Under the pieces are notes generated by a model. It was not told where the DNA came from. It searched no databases and saw only the letters and a program-made list of their open reading frames with translations. A program made the position numbers and the translations under genes. 64,000 nucleotides of DNA from Canna indica (lineage: Eukaryota; Streptophyta; Magnoliopsida; Zingiberales; Cannaceae), in the NCBI GenBank assembly GCA_034359265.1, contig CP136890.1, positions 53,561,501-53,625,500 of the forward strand. Reading direction: 5' to 3'. This document shows positions 45,153 through 56,900 of this stretch, one piece after another (within the stretch, counting starts at the first letter, position 1; each line of letters opens with the position of its first letter).

Positions 45153-45392
45153 TGTTAAGGATTATACCTTTGAAGATCGAACTCCGTCTTTTGCTCTACG
45201 AATTCAAGATCACAATCTTGCTCCGGATTCAAGGTGCTGCTAAGCGATGAACACCCTCTACAGTGAGCACATGGACGAACGCGACGAACTGGGCGACTCC
45301 CGAGTACTAGCTCGGCTCTATTGGAACACCTTCCGATCTTGACAAGCGTGGAACACCTTCTGCGCTCTTCTCTCTCTGTTTGGTGCAGGTCA

Positions 45393-46735
45393 GTTAGCTC
45401 CAATTTTTGTTTTAGTCCCTATAGTTTTAAAATTTTAGTTTTAGTTCCCACACATTATTTTCGTTTAGGATTTGGTCCCTACCGTCACATGAGGTATAAA
45501 CGGAGCTGACATAGATAACAGGTGCTGACTGGACATTACTGACGTGGATAACAGGTGCTGATTGGACATTACTGACGTGGAGCTTGTAGAGACCAACTTT
45601 GTAAACTATGGGGACTAAAACCAAAATTTTATAACTATAGGGACTAAAACCAAAATTCAAGTAATTATTTTTCTTAATAAATATAAAAAATCACAGGATA
45701 TTTTTTTAATTTATTTATAAATAACTATAATATTTAATAATATTAAAATTGAAGTAACTTTTTATAGTAAGGTGATTTATTTTGGATTTTATTTTGAAAA
45801 GTGCGATGACATGTTTATATATTTAGAAGATTAGTTTAATATTTGCAAGATTAGTTTATTTTCTAGTTAAGACACAAATATCTGATTTCGTATTATTGCA
45901 TTGAATACATTAATTGAACAGTGAATATATTAATATTTTGCAGTATATTCTATATCTTTGAATATCTCTTAACAATGCCAATAAAATCGTAGTAATAAGC
46001 TTGTATTATAGTATTGCCACTACAATAAATGCATAAAAAATCGACATTTATTAGAGTGAAAATCAACACTTTTTGACGTTCAAAATCTAATTTAAACCGC
46101 TTTGAATGCGCCAAATTTAGGATCAAAATGGAGGTGAGGAGATGATCAGTGAAGAGATGAGAAGATCAGGAGAGCAGGTTTTCGAATTCTGCAACAACTG
46201 AGGAATTCACGCTAAATCAGGGTAATTAATGGATAAAAATTGACGGCTAATGACGACATCGGTCTAAATCTACCAAAATTAACGTAAATTACTGTAGTGC
46301 GCTCAATTTTAATATTTTTAATTATTATAATTATTTATAAATAAATTTAAAAATATATTGTGATTTTTATATTTTTTTTAAAAATAATAATAATAATTTT
46401 GGTCCCTGTAGTTACTTGAATTTTGATTTTAGTCCTCATAGTTTACAAAATTTTGATTTTAGTCCCCATAGTTTACAAAACTTTGGTTTTAGTCCCCATA
46501 GTTTACAAAACTTTGGTTTTAGTCTCCATAGTTTACAAAGTTAGTCATTGTAGGTCCACGTCAGCAATATCCAGTCAGCATCTGTTATCCACGTTAGCTG
46601 TGTTTAGGCCTCATGTGACGACATAGACCAAATCCTAAATGGAAATAAACTGTGGGGACTAAAATCAAAATTTGGAAACTATGAGGACTAAAACCAAAAT
46701 TCGAGCAAATTGTGGCGACCAAAAGTATGATGTTT
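45393..46735. mobile_element. Second MULE copy, left end truncated
   Basis: Nearly the whole of the 16,336-17,646 element is repeated here, including both arms of TTTAGTCCC(C/T)ATAGTTT repeats and the closing GACCAAAAGTATGATGTTTCC. About 30 bp of the left terminal repeat are missing, and no 9-bp duplication can be identified. One arm has gained an extra copy of CTGACGTGGATAACAGGTGCTGATTGGACATTA (45,510-45,575). Confidence 0.88.
46018..46299. mobile_element. CACTA-type MITE inside the second MULE copy
   Basis: It begins CACTACAATAAATG and ends TACTGTAGTG; the left TSD is TGC and the right is CGC, a one-base change. It occupies the same position as the MITE in the first MULE copy. Confidence 0.85.
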
Positions 46736-47954
46736 CCTAAAATATATCCTTAATAACAATTATCAAGGATGAATTTTCTAAATTTATGATGCTAAAAATA
46801 ATGTATTCTTTAATAACGGTTATCAAAGATACATTACCTAAATTGTAATCAACATAATTCCAATTTTAAATCATATTTAAAATTTAAAATAATTAATTCC
46901 ACTTTTGAAAACTCCTTTTCAAATTCGAAATTAATATTCAAAATTATCAAGAGAGAATTGCGGGTTAATGATCATGCGGATCCAATCCGATGAGTCATAA
47001 CCCTACACCCATTTTGGTTCGTCCTATGTGTGCCACCCTGTAGGTTCACTTAACGTTGGCAGTAGATCCAAAATACATTTGCAACCCACAAGTCATAAGC
47101 GGTCTCTAGCAAGACATTATGACTACCCAAGTCAAATGAAGGTCGGTGATCCGAGCAACCTAACTCACAGTATGATACTTTGTCCTTTTGTCACGCTATA
47201 TTTGGATCGAGCAAAAGACATGAATTACATCATCCTTATATTGCTGAATTTGGTTTCTTAATTCCTGAGTAAACTGACTTAATCAAATGACATTGATTCC
47301 CTTATCAATTCATTTGAGCATGACCATGCATTTTCTCAATCACACTCATCAAGGGGCTCAGAGATATCTCTCTCATATACGAGAGAGACAAATTTCTTCA
47401 CGACTACACATATTCCTCTACATCATTCATTCCATGTCCAACTGTAATCCTTATTACCACCCGGTTAAAGGTGATATTAGACTAGGTCAAAACACAAAAT
47501 TCCTCATGTAGACATCCATGGTGACGTACATCAAGCCGGAGGACTGATGTATCACTACCCTTATGAGATACTAATGATAACATAGTATTCTCACAGTGGG
47601 TCTGTCCGACACCATGTTCTCCAACATGTGTCAATGATCTGACTTTAATGTCACATATCCATAATCAGTAAAACATGATCATCGTCAGTCAGACTGCATA
47701 CTAGTCTTCATTCATCATCGATCCAAGATAATGACTAACTATAGACTGTTTAGAATAGAATTCCAACTACCTTAGGATTTTGCTATCAAGTCTCATACTT
47801 GATGACCATTAGGCAGAATCAACTATTCAAGGAGTCTATTATCAAGTCAAACATGCTCACAATGAATAGCAAGATAAAATAAGTGTTCCATTTATTCAAA
47901 AGTAAAACTACAATGATAATATTGTTCTATTAGCCCTAGGACACACTACTAACA

Positions 47955-48231
47955 TGTCCTGGGGCGATGATGTCTCCTAATCTCGAGGGGATATGCCTGA
48001 AATTGGTCAAGGTTTACCCCCCGGATATGTCAGGCTCATTACTAACGAATCCCTAGTAATTAATCAAGGACGTGAGTGTCCTTGTATGGCCGGGTGGAGG
48101 CCCCGAGCTAGGTGGTATTTGGCTTGACTTGAGTCTAGTTCATGAGTGTAGGGGCTTCTTGGCTTGATTCGACTAGACCCAAAGTGCTAGTCCATTCCAC
48201 AGTTCCCAAGCTTGGTCGGAGTCTGAGGACT
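47955..48231. other. Non-coding repeat flank left of the solo LTR
   Basis: GC-richer sequence with phrases such as GGCTTGA(C/T)T(C/T)G, continuing after the solo LTR at 49,624. No open frame or named family is recognisable. Confidence 0.4.
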
Positions 48232-49623
48232 TATTGGTGAAATGACATACACTTGGAGGGGGGGGGTGAATAGTATATTCGCTAAAAACTTAACCTAAAT
48301 TCTGATTATAATTGTTTCTTGATTACTTAGGTTAATTCTCAATTCAAGACTATATGCGGAAGAAAGTGAATATGTTAAGTAATCAAAACGCAAAGTAAGC
48401 AATGCAAAAAATAAGATTTACATGGTTCAGCCCTAATGCCTAATCCACTACCTAAGCACCCCCACTAGGATTTCAAACTCTACTTTACTAGATTAAAGTT
48501 TTTCCTTTACAATGAGGACATTTTCATCGAAAAGTCACCGCTCTCACACCGAAGGGACTTCCACACCCGAAAGTATCCTGTCTTCCTACCGAGAGCACTC
48601 TCCCACCTCAACCCTAAGGAAAACACAACTAATCATAGCAAACTAAGTTTACACCGCAAGACAACCACCAATCATTCAAGACCTAACAACCTAGGTCTTC
48701 ACACTTTGAAATACAAAGAAATAAACAACAAAATATAATAAAAAATGGAGCAATAATGAAAACAATAATACTTAGCTTCAACAAGAATCAACTAGCTCTT
48801 CTTGATGCCTTGATAAGGTAAATCTTTAAGAACTCAAATGCAAGATCAAGAATGAAGGTTCAAGGCTAGGTATTTGCAAAGAATGACTAAATGAAAGCTT
48901 AGATGGTTCAAGGGATGTCGCAATAGGCTCAACAACTCTTAAGGAAGGCTGTGAAGGCTTGTATTTATAAGCCATGAAGAGAGGAAGCTTAACACCCCGT
49001 TGCAACAGATAGATTTCTATATTTTGCCTCCCGTCGGTCGATGGGTCGATCGACCGATCGAGCGACCGGTCATCGATCGGAATTCTTCTGCGGCTTTTGA
49101 GCCTCTGGTGATCGATCACCGATCAATGGTCGGTCGATCGACCATTCGACTGAAACTACTATAAGGGCAATTTCAGCATGGTCTAGTCTCCCTAAGTCAT
49201 ATATAACATTTCTTAGCTTTAAGTTAACTTTAAAACATAAATGTTATATAAGGATTACCCCCATTTGGATTCAATAAAAATATCTAAAAATTCAAAATCC
49301 TTAAGAATAAAAATCTAACTATTGGGATCTAGTACAAATTTACGAAAACAAATTTTTTTATAATCTCCTGGGTCAAATATGGGTAGGTTAAAGGTTTCCA
49401 AAATTTCTTTAAAATAGGTCATTACCTAGTTTCTACCTAAGGAACAATTACCGAGACTTTTGGTGCCAAGAAAATTTCTCTGATTTCTTCAATTTTCCTA
49501 ATCGGAGACGTCATGTGCTAACCGACTTGGAACCTGAAAATATTTCTCCATGAAAACATTAGTTTCAAGTTTGTTATCATCAAAACCGAGATTAATGCCA
49601 AGACTGAAAACCTTACGCCAACA
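48232..49623 (-). mobile_element. Solo SIRE-like copia LTR, TSD GGACT
   Basis: On the minus strand it starts TGTTGGCGTAAGG at 49,623 and ends TTTCACCAATA at 48,232 (final CA mutated to TA). The perfect 5-bp duplication GGACT lies at 48,227-48,231 and 49,624-49,628. A TATA box (TTATAAATACAAG) lies near 48,959-48,971, and a nine-base G tract at about 48,258-48,266 corresponds to the family C-tract. No internal region remains. Confidence 0.93.
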
Positions 49624-50211
49624 GGACTTTGTGCTGAGCTCTACTAATGTGCCAACTTCAGCTTATCTGTCGAGCTCTATATATGTGCCGAGGTCTGACT
49701 TCGGTCAGGTTTTGAGAAGCGAGCATGTATTGCATTCTATTCTTGAGTCGCCACTGTAGGTGAGTTCAGCGTATCTTGGTTACGTCATTTTGTGACTTTT
49801 TGGTTCATATGCCCGATGTGGTGGATGAGTGGAGGGGGAGTCCTTCTTTCCACATAACGTCCTTTTATTGTTGTTTGCCTTTTAAGCATTGAATTCTGCC
49901 TGGGGTCATTGAGGGTGTTGAGCTCGGAAAACAACAACTGAGTCTAAGGATCGCACTTGGGATCAAGCCAAGCTCGTTGGGAGTGTAAGGCAGGACCATG
50001 TTTGGGGTTGTTGAGGGCGTTGTGCCAGAAAGTGGTGAACGAGGCTCGTGTGGAGCATAAGATAGGATCACACTTGGGGTCGTTGAGGGAGTTGAGCTCG
50101 AAAGCGGCAATTGAAGTTGAGGATCACGCTTAGGATCAAGCCGAGCTCGCGGGGAGTGTAAGGTAGGACCACGCTTGGGGTCAAGCTGAGTTCGCGGGGA
50201 GCCTAAGTCAA
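49624..50211. repeat. Degenerate tandem repeats, GAGCTCG/AGGACCA type, left part
   Basis: From about 49,900 a loose repeat recurs every 60-100 bp: TTGGGATCAAGCC(A/G)AGCTCG, GGGAGTGTAAGG(C/T)AGGACCA(T/C)G and TTGGGGT(C/T)(G/A)TTGAGGG. A 143-codon open frame on the minus strand (49,865-50,296) is a by-product of this repetition (Pro/Ser-rich) and is not called as a gene. The region resumes at 50,821. Confidence 0.55.
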
Positions 50212-50820
50212 TGTTGGGGTGCAAAGAGAAAACACGACGGAAAAAGTCGAGAAAAACAAATTTTAAAAATCTTTGGGACACCCCAAAAAATAGCAATATA
50301 CTTTAGCGATGTAGAGGAATTCGATAGGAGAGGAAGGAGAAATTTTATACATTAACTAGAAAGGAAGAAGAGCTGCTATGATCCCAAAGTCTGAGACTCA
50401 CACGCGCACTTCCTCCAATGATAGTCCACACAAAGTGGCCTTGCAACTTCGAGAAACTTCTTTCTTCGGCAGCGATCACACGAGGCTCATCGTGGGTCAA
50501 CAGACAAGCTTCGTACTCTCCGATTTGCACCAAAAGAGTTGGACCCTTCCACCAAGGATCCGAGTAGCAAAAGGGGGAGAGAAACGATGATAAACCACAA
50601 AATGAATTCACAAGAGAGAAGTGTACCTTACTAGAAGTTTCTGACTCCTCCAAATATCCAGCTCGACATCAATTTTCGGCGAAAAAACACTGGAAAAATC
50701 TCCTTAATGAGGTTCAGCTGGCCTAAAAGTGGGGTTTCTCTTGGCTAAAACTTAAGGGGTCGGCCACAAGAGAGAGCCCTCCTTTTATAGATGGTTCTCC
50801 AACCACCAAGGTGGGCTACA
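50212..50820 (-). mobile_element. Copia LTR-like fragment related to 5861-6540
   Basis: On the minus strand it runs from TGTAGCCCACC at 50,820 to CCCCAACA at 50,212. It shares with 5861-6450 the ordered phrases CGGAAA, CAATATACTTTAGCGA/CGATCTACTTTAGCAA, CTTCCTCCAATGATAGTCCACA and CTTCCACCAAGGATCCGAG. A TATA box (CTATAAAAGG) lies near 50,782-50,791. No target duplication was found. It interrupts the degenerate repeat region. Confidence 0.6.
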
Positions 50821-51060
50821 AGGCAGGACCGTGCTTGGGGTCGTTATGAGTGTGGGAGCTCGAGAGTGGTGTTGAGACCAGCGAGCCAAACTAGTGAAAA
50901 CCGAGCTCTGGTCGGTGAGGACATGGGATCCCGAGAGAGGCGCTAAGGCTGGCTAGCTAAACTAGTGAAAACTGAGCTCTGGTTGTTGATGACGTGGGAG
51001 CCCAAGAGAGGCGCTGAGGCCGGCGAGCCATACAGAGTGGAGGCAGTCTATCCAAAGTAA
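50821..51060. repeat. Degenerate tandem repeats, continued
   Basis: AGGCAGGACCGTGCTTGGGGTCGTT continues the pattern of 49,900-50,200. Two units of about 75 bp follow, containing (C/A)CGAGCC..ACTAGTGAAAAC(C/T)GAGCTCTGGT and GAGAGGCGCT(A/G)AGGC. No gene. Confidence 0.6.
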
Positions 51061-51780
51061 ATCAACTCTTCAAAAAATTTGTACTCTTATTTAAAAAATC
51101 CTTGGGGATCTTCAATGATGAACATTGAAATAGAGTGTGCAATAGTCATCTTAACTTACACCAGCAACCTATGCTGCAGCATGTTACCAGGATCTCACTT
51201 TCTTACCTTTCATCTTTTGTTCTTTTACATTTTTCTTTGTTCTATATACTTAAGCATCCTTGTTTTATGTGGTTAATCCAATGACTATGAGTTTCTTACC
51301 TTCTCGTTCCTAATTCTTCAGTTTCAAACATCATCCAGAAGCGCATAACCAGGGAAATTTGGTTGCTATATACTGCCTTCTGGTATTTTGCAAAAGAAAT
51401 AAGATTTTTAACTGAAAGTATCATATCAAGCAAGTGGTCATCACATAAGAATTCATCCAATTCAAAGCCATCAAATGTGGCTGAATCCAATAAACTATAA
51501 AAGGCATTAAATTTGCAAAATTAGATCCAAGCCTTGGTGGATTAATGTCCGAGTATGATAATGAGAACAAAATAAATAAAGGGAAAAATGTGGGAAGCCA
51601 AAATTTATTTTAGTACATTCAGTAGACTTCTAGTTAGTTGAATATGCATAACCATTCAAGAAATCATTTGCTAAATTTTAGCAGGTAAAGTAAAAAGCAC
51701 AAAAGAAAAGGAGCATACAATTTCTGTGGCATCAACAAGAGTCCCCAATAATCATTAGCCGGACCTCACTGTCTTTCTGA
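51061..51780. other. AT-rich stretch without a clear gene
   Basis: Intron-like AT-rich sequence. It may be the 3' part of the broken IF-3 locus (minus strand), but I recognise no further IF-3 exon. A 64-codon minus-strand frame (51,296-51,490) has no recognisable domain. Confidence 0.35.
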
Positions 51781-51784
51781 ATTT

Positions 51785-52370
51785 TGACCTGAAATGTATT
51801 GTGGTGATACTGGTCAAAGCAGCAGCGTATATATTCTCTGCTTCATGTGAACCTGTTGTAAGGCTTTTTATGTTCTCGCCACAATGCGGGGTTTGGTGCT
51901 TCTTCTCTATTTTTTACTGCTTTCTTTTCTCTATTCTCCCACCTACTTGTATTCTCTTCAAACCTTTTGAATGAATGCAAGATTCTCTTTCAAAAAAACA
52001 AAAAACAGCAGCGTATATAATTAAACTGTTACTGGGGTTATGTTACATTCTATCCCTCATGATCATAAAAAGCAGTTCAGTTCAAACACCTGAACTAGAT
52101 CATGCCAAAACAATGGAATGTGCTGATTAAGGATTTTATTGCCTTTAAAGCTGAAAAGAGAATGCTTTCTGAACCTGAAATGCATTGTGATGATAACTGG
52201 TCAAAGCAGCAGCGTATATAATGAAAATGTTATTGGGGTTATATTAGATTCTCCCCCTCATGATCATAAAAAGTAGTAGTTCAGTTCAAACACCTCAACT
52301 AGATCATGCCAAAACAATAGAATGTGTTGATTAAGGATTTTATTGCCCTTAAAGCTGAAAATAGAATGTT
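51785..52370. repeat. Local tandem duplication of about 190 bp
   Basis: The segment from CTGAAATG(T/C)ATTGTG(G/A)TGATA through TTCAAACACCT(G/C)AACTAGATCATGCC to GCTGAAAA(G/T)AGAATG occurs twice, in 51,785-52,160 (interrupted by a retroposon) and 52,175-52,370. It lies in presumed intron sequence of the IF-3 pseudogene. Confidence 0.8.
51834..52005 (+). mobile_element. Non-LTR retroposon insertion with poly(A) and 14-bp TSD
   Basis: The 172-bp insert ends CAAAAAAACAAAAAA and is flanked by the perfect duplication CAGCAGCGTATATA (51,820-51,833 and 52,006-52,019). A target duplication of this length with a poly(A) end is the signature of LINE-machinery insertion. The body resembles a LINE 3' end rather than a tRNA-derived SINE, because I see no A/B box. 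It is therefore probably a 5'-truncated LINE. Confidence 0.85.
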
Positions 52371-52611
52371 ATTTCAACTGCTTAGTAATATACTGACAAA
52401 TATGTCATTCAAGTGAAGAGGCAATCTAACAATTCAATCTGAATATGATAACTACAAGTCAAGATGACATGAAATTTGCATAAGAACATAAACAATGAAC
52501 ATCAACAATCTAATTACATCTTGATACTTAAAATTTCATATGAACTAGATTAATCAAGCATTTCAGTTGCATTTACAACTATAAACGCCTGAGTTGATTA
52601 ATAAGACATAC

Positions 52612-53370
52612 CAGAATCAAATCAGCATTGTCTGCCATTTGTATGGCTTCACCAACAGACACAACACCGAGCTATGGACAAAGAAAATAGAGTTATTGAA
52701 GTAACATTACTAGCAATAGAGAGTGACAGAAATCTAGACTAACCATATTTTGCTCCACGTCTAATAACCTTACAGAGGATGACCTAAAAGAAGGCTGGTA
52801 AAAGTCACTTAAATGATCCAACAAGTACTCAAGTAGCATGAGGTGCAAGTATGAGAAAATATTGATGAGGATATTAGTTCTGCTAAGCACAAATAAACCA
52901 GAACTAATGTCAAGTTGAAGAACTTTAACTTCAGCCAAGTAGATAATTGATTGCACATTCTCCACAAAATTAACCACATATTTTGATTACTTTTGCCTTT
53001 TATAAAAAAAATCTGTGTTTAAAGACTTGTACCAAAAAAAATAAGTGATAGAGAAAAACAACAACATACTTGATCCTGTCAAGGCCGAGAGAAGGGTCGT
53101 AGTCGGGATCCGCAGCGGCGCGGCCATCTCCAAGGTTTCACCTGGGTCTGGCGGGCTCGACCGGTATCCGCCGCCGTATTGGACGACTACGGCGTTGAGG
53201 GGGTGGCGTGCCTTGACCCAGTTTCTGGATAATTTCAGCGAAGGAGGAGCGACAAAGCTGAGATGTACCTCGACGGATTGGAGGCGACGAATGGCAACGA
53301 AGGAGAAGGGTTGAAGGAGCAAATGGTGATTCTGATCATGCTTTAGCTTCAATTGTGCAAGTGCCACGAC
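52612..53370 (-). pseudogene. Chloroplast-type translation initiation factor IF-3, 5' exons, broken
   Basis: On the minus strand exon 1 (to 53,070) has a transit-peptide-like start, then VVQYGGGYRSSPP. One frame over it gives GDGRAAADPDYDPSLGLDRI, so a frameshift separates the two halves. Exon 2 (52,782-52,743) restores KSSSVRLLDVEQNM. Exon 3 (52,671-52,612) gives LGVVSVGEAIQMADNADLIL. The junctions AA|GTATGTTG, CTTTTAG|G, ATG|GTTAGT, CATAG|CTC and CTG|GTATGTC are all GT-AG. VRL-D--QNM-GVVS--EAIQMA is the IF-3 N-domain signature. Organellar IF-3 keeps ribosomal subunits apart during initiation. No exons for the rest of the N-domain or the C-domain are recognisable, so this is a pseudogene or captured fragment. 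Confidence 0.85.
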
Positions 53371-53500
53371 AAGGCGAGGAATTGGGACTCTAAAACCTTC
53401 CTCCGTTAAGGGCGAAGGATGAACGAAGAGGGGAAGAAGACGGGTTAACGATCGAATGCTGCAGTTGAGTTCTTATCCACTCGATGCGTCCAATCGCGGA

Positions 53501-53575
53501 TGCCTTAGTGGCTAGCTGCTTCCGTGGGGCCTTTCCGCCGGTGGACTTGCGCACCGTCTGCTCTGTCCGCGCCAT
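53501..53575 (-). pseudogene. Histone H3 N-terminal fragment
   Basis: The minus strand encodes [20 protein letters not shown] and LATKA, the first 25 residues of histone H3 with two changes in the tail (the lysine at position 4 in mature numbering is E, and alanine 7 is V). After ATKA the sequence becomes unrelated (SAIGRIEW...). About 130 bp downstream on the same strand comes the IF-3 leader. Only 75 bp of H3 remain, so it cannot make a nucleosomal histone. The changed K4, a key methylation site, also argues that it is not under selection. Confidence 0.9.
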
Positions 53576-53999
53576 CTCCCTGGAGGGCTTCAAGGATTCC
53601 TCTTGAGAATGATTGGGGATCGAATCGATGGATGGAGAAAGCTAGAGATGGCGGATACTTGAAGAGACGGGACGCGTGGAATTTGAAAATGTTTGGGCAA
53701 AATTGCTGAGTATCAAAATTTAATTTTTATTCGTGATTTTTCAAGCTTAGACCCGTAGATACTTAACATGAGCAAATATAAATATATTTATAAAATTTGA
53801 GCTCAAAATAAAATTTCTAAGTCAATTTATTAACTTAGGTCAAACTTTTTCAATTTTGAGTTTCCTAAGATGAGCTATTTATTATTTTATCCATTTACAC
53901 ATTATATCTCTCTTGTTTTTTAATACACACCCAAATGATACGTGCCCAGATGATGACTAATATAAATAATATGAATCCCGAATGAAATAGGACCATCCC

Positions 54000-56900
54000 A
54001 TGTAAATACATTACCTAAAGATATTGTCATCATTTTGACAGAACATGTCGGACGATCGAAGTTGAATGTATCGACGAATTTATCGTGGAGATATAACAAA
54101 CTAATTTCGAGTAGGCGTAACTTACTTCTTAAATTTCGCCTACTCGAATTAAATCCAATGTCCATGCCGAAAATATTCGAACATAAGATTTTTGGATCGG
54201 AGAACTGTCACAATGCATCTGTATACGAAAGGATTCACACCAACAAATTTTGTATGGAATTATCATGGGGAGTCATGTCAAGTCGGGACGTTGATCAATC
54301 CTATTGTCCATACTTATGGTGAATCTTCTAGTGTCATTGTTTCTTCTTTCAATCAATCTAATCCTTATAGAACAATGATTCTGGATAGTCATGGTGGACA
54401 ATTTCATTTAAATGATAATGTTGAGTTAGTTATTGAGACGGCAGTGCCACCAAATACTACGACAGTTGAAATCACTGAAGAACAACCTGCGATACAGATT
54501 GAATTGTCAAATAAGGAGACTGTAGAGTTTTACGAGATGTTGAAAGTTATCGATGAAACTTTGTATGAGAATTGTCCTAAATATACAAGATTTTCGGCAA
54601 TGACACAACTCTCAAACAAGATAACAAATTTGAGCCAACTTTTTATAAGACAAAGATATTGATGAGGAAATTAGGGTTTGGGTACAAAAAGATACACACA
54701 TGCCAAAATAATTGCATTTTATATTATAAAAAAAATGCATAGTTGGAGCAATATCTGGTATGTGAACATCCTCGTTACAAGGAGAAGAAATTGTTCCGAT
54801 AGAAAAATATATCATTTAAGGTGCTTCGGTATTTTCCACTGATATCAATGGCTTCAAACGTTATTTATGTCGGAGAAGACTACCCCCTATATGAATCAGC
54901 ATGCAAGAAGTCGTGATGATATAGTAATGACTCATCTATCTGATAATGAAGCATGAAAATATTTGGATAGATGATATCCTTCATTTGTTAGGGATACTAG
55001 AAATATCAGATTGAGATTGTGCAAGAATGATTTTAATCTGTTTGGTAATTCGGCAACCCCGTATTTTATGCATCTAACAGTTTATAATTTATCGTCGTCA
55101 ATGTGTATGAAAGATGAATTTATCTATCTTTCGATGATTATTTTGGGTCCTATGGGTCCTCGGAAAGAAATTAATGTGTTTCTCCAACGCCTAATTGATG
55201 AACTGAAAACATTGTGGGCTGAGCGAGTTGTCACTTATGATTGTCACCAAAAGCAAAACTTCACTTTACGAGCTGCTTTATTGTGGACAATCAATGATTT
55301 TCCGGCCTATGACAAATTATTTGGTTGGAGCACGCATGGGCGTATCTCTTGTCCGTATTTCATGGAACACTCAAAAGCCTTCAGTCTTGAGAACGGTCGA
55401 AAAATTGACTTCTTTGATTGTCATCGCCGGTTCCTACCGTCTAACCATCAGTATCGAAGGAATTGTGACAAATTTACCAAGGGTAGAGTTGAAAGAGATG
55501 AGCCACCACTGATGTTGTCTGGTGAACAGATGTTAGCACGTGTTGAATTGCTTCTAGAGATTACTTTTGGTCGGAATGTAAGAATTTTGGGCTTTGGTCA
55601 AACACATAATTGGGTGAAAAAAGTATCTTTAGGGAATTGCCATATTGGAGTTCATTACTGATTCAGCATAATTTGGACATCATGCACATTAAAAAAATGT
55701 GTTTGACAATATTTTTAATACTATGATGGATATTTCTGGCAAAACTGAAGATAATGTGAAGGCTTGACATGTTGTAAAAATACTTTGTAAGAGGCCGGAG
55801 TTAGAGTTGCAAGATCTCACCGGACGACTTCATAAGCCAAAGGCGTCGTATGTGTTAAATAAACAACAGATGAACGATGTGTATCAATAGATCAAAGAAC
55901 TCAAATTACCCAATGGATATGCCTCAAACTTATCTCGATGTGTGAACATCGATGAATGCAATATATCGGGGATGAAGAGCACGATTGTCATGTATTCATG
56001 CAGAGATTGCTTCCGGTCGTGTTTCGAGATCATCTACATGATAAGATTTGGGGTCCGTTGACAGAATTAAGTATGTTTTTCAGAAACATTTATGCAATTG
56101 TCCTTCTAGTCGAAGATATGTTAGCACTGAAAAATAATATTGTTGAAATCATATGCAAGATAGAGCAGTTTTTCCCTCCTGCATTTTTTTACTCGATGGA
56201 GCATCTACCGATACACTTGTCATACGAGGCACGAGTTGGTGGCCCCGTTCAATACCGGTGGATGTACTTATTTGAAAGATATATGAATTGTCTGAAGAAA
56301 AAAGTAAAGAACACCGCGGCAGTTGAAGGTTCCATATCAGAAGCATATATAATTCAAGAAATTTTAACATTCTGCTCATTTTATTTTGAATCAACCATCA
56401 AGACAAGGCTTAATCGTCTTCCACGAAATGACGATGGGGGAGCTCGACCATTAGATGGTTGATCTCGACCATCAGATGGTTGTTTAAATATCTTTTTTTA
56501 CCCTGGTCGTGCTTTGGGTTCTCGTCCGTCTCGATTCTCAATCAACGAAGAGTACCATTTGGCCCAGTTGTACATTTTACTAAACTGTCCAGAGATTGAA
56601 AAGTTCATTGAAATATTTGACACCGAGATGGTGACAAAATACTCAATTTATAGCGATGAAGAATTAGAGAGATTGCGCAATCGTAAGTTCCCTAATTGGT
56701 GTCGAGCTTATAGTACAGAATACAGAGGTGAAATAGATAACTGAATATTTGAGTTTGCTAGTGGACCAGCATAACTTGTACAGTGCTATAACAGTTATTT
56801 TGTTAATAGATATAAATTTCGCACACTTGAATATTCATCTACAAAGAAGACTATAAATGTCAGGGTCTGCGTCAAAGGGACAATGTATATTGAATGTGAT

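Larger units (their letters stand above)
45153..47954 (-). mobile_element. Copia 5' LTR, minus strand, carrying a MULE
   Basis: On the minus strand the LTR begins TGTTAGTAGTG at 47,954 and ends CCTTAACA at 45,153, next to the primer site. Its U3 half (46,990-47,950) is related to the copia LTRs at 7190-7860 and 10,701-11,360. A MULE with its own MITE occupies 45,393-46,735. Almost no internal sequence follows to the left, so the element is truncated. Confidence 0.7.

Noticed and set aside
49865..50296. 143-codon minus-strand frame with SPRAR/TPS repeats
   Set aside because: It is a by-product of degenerate DNA repeats and crosses the border of an inserted copia LTR.
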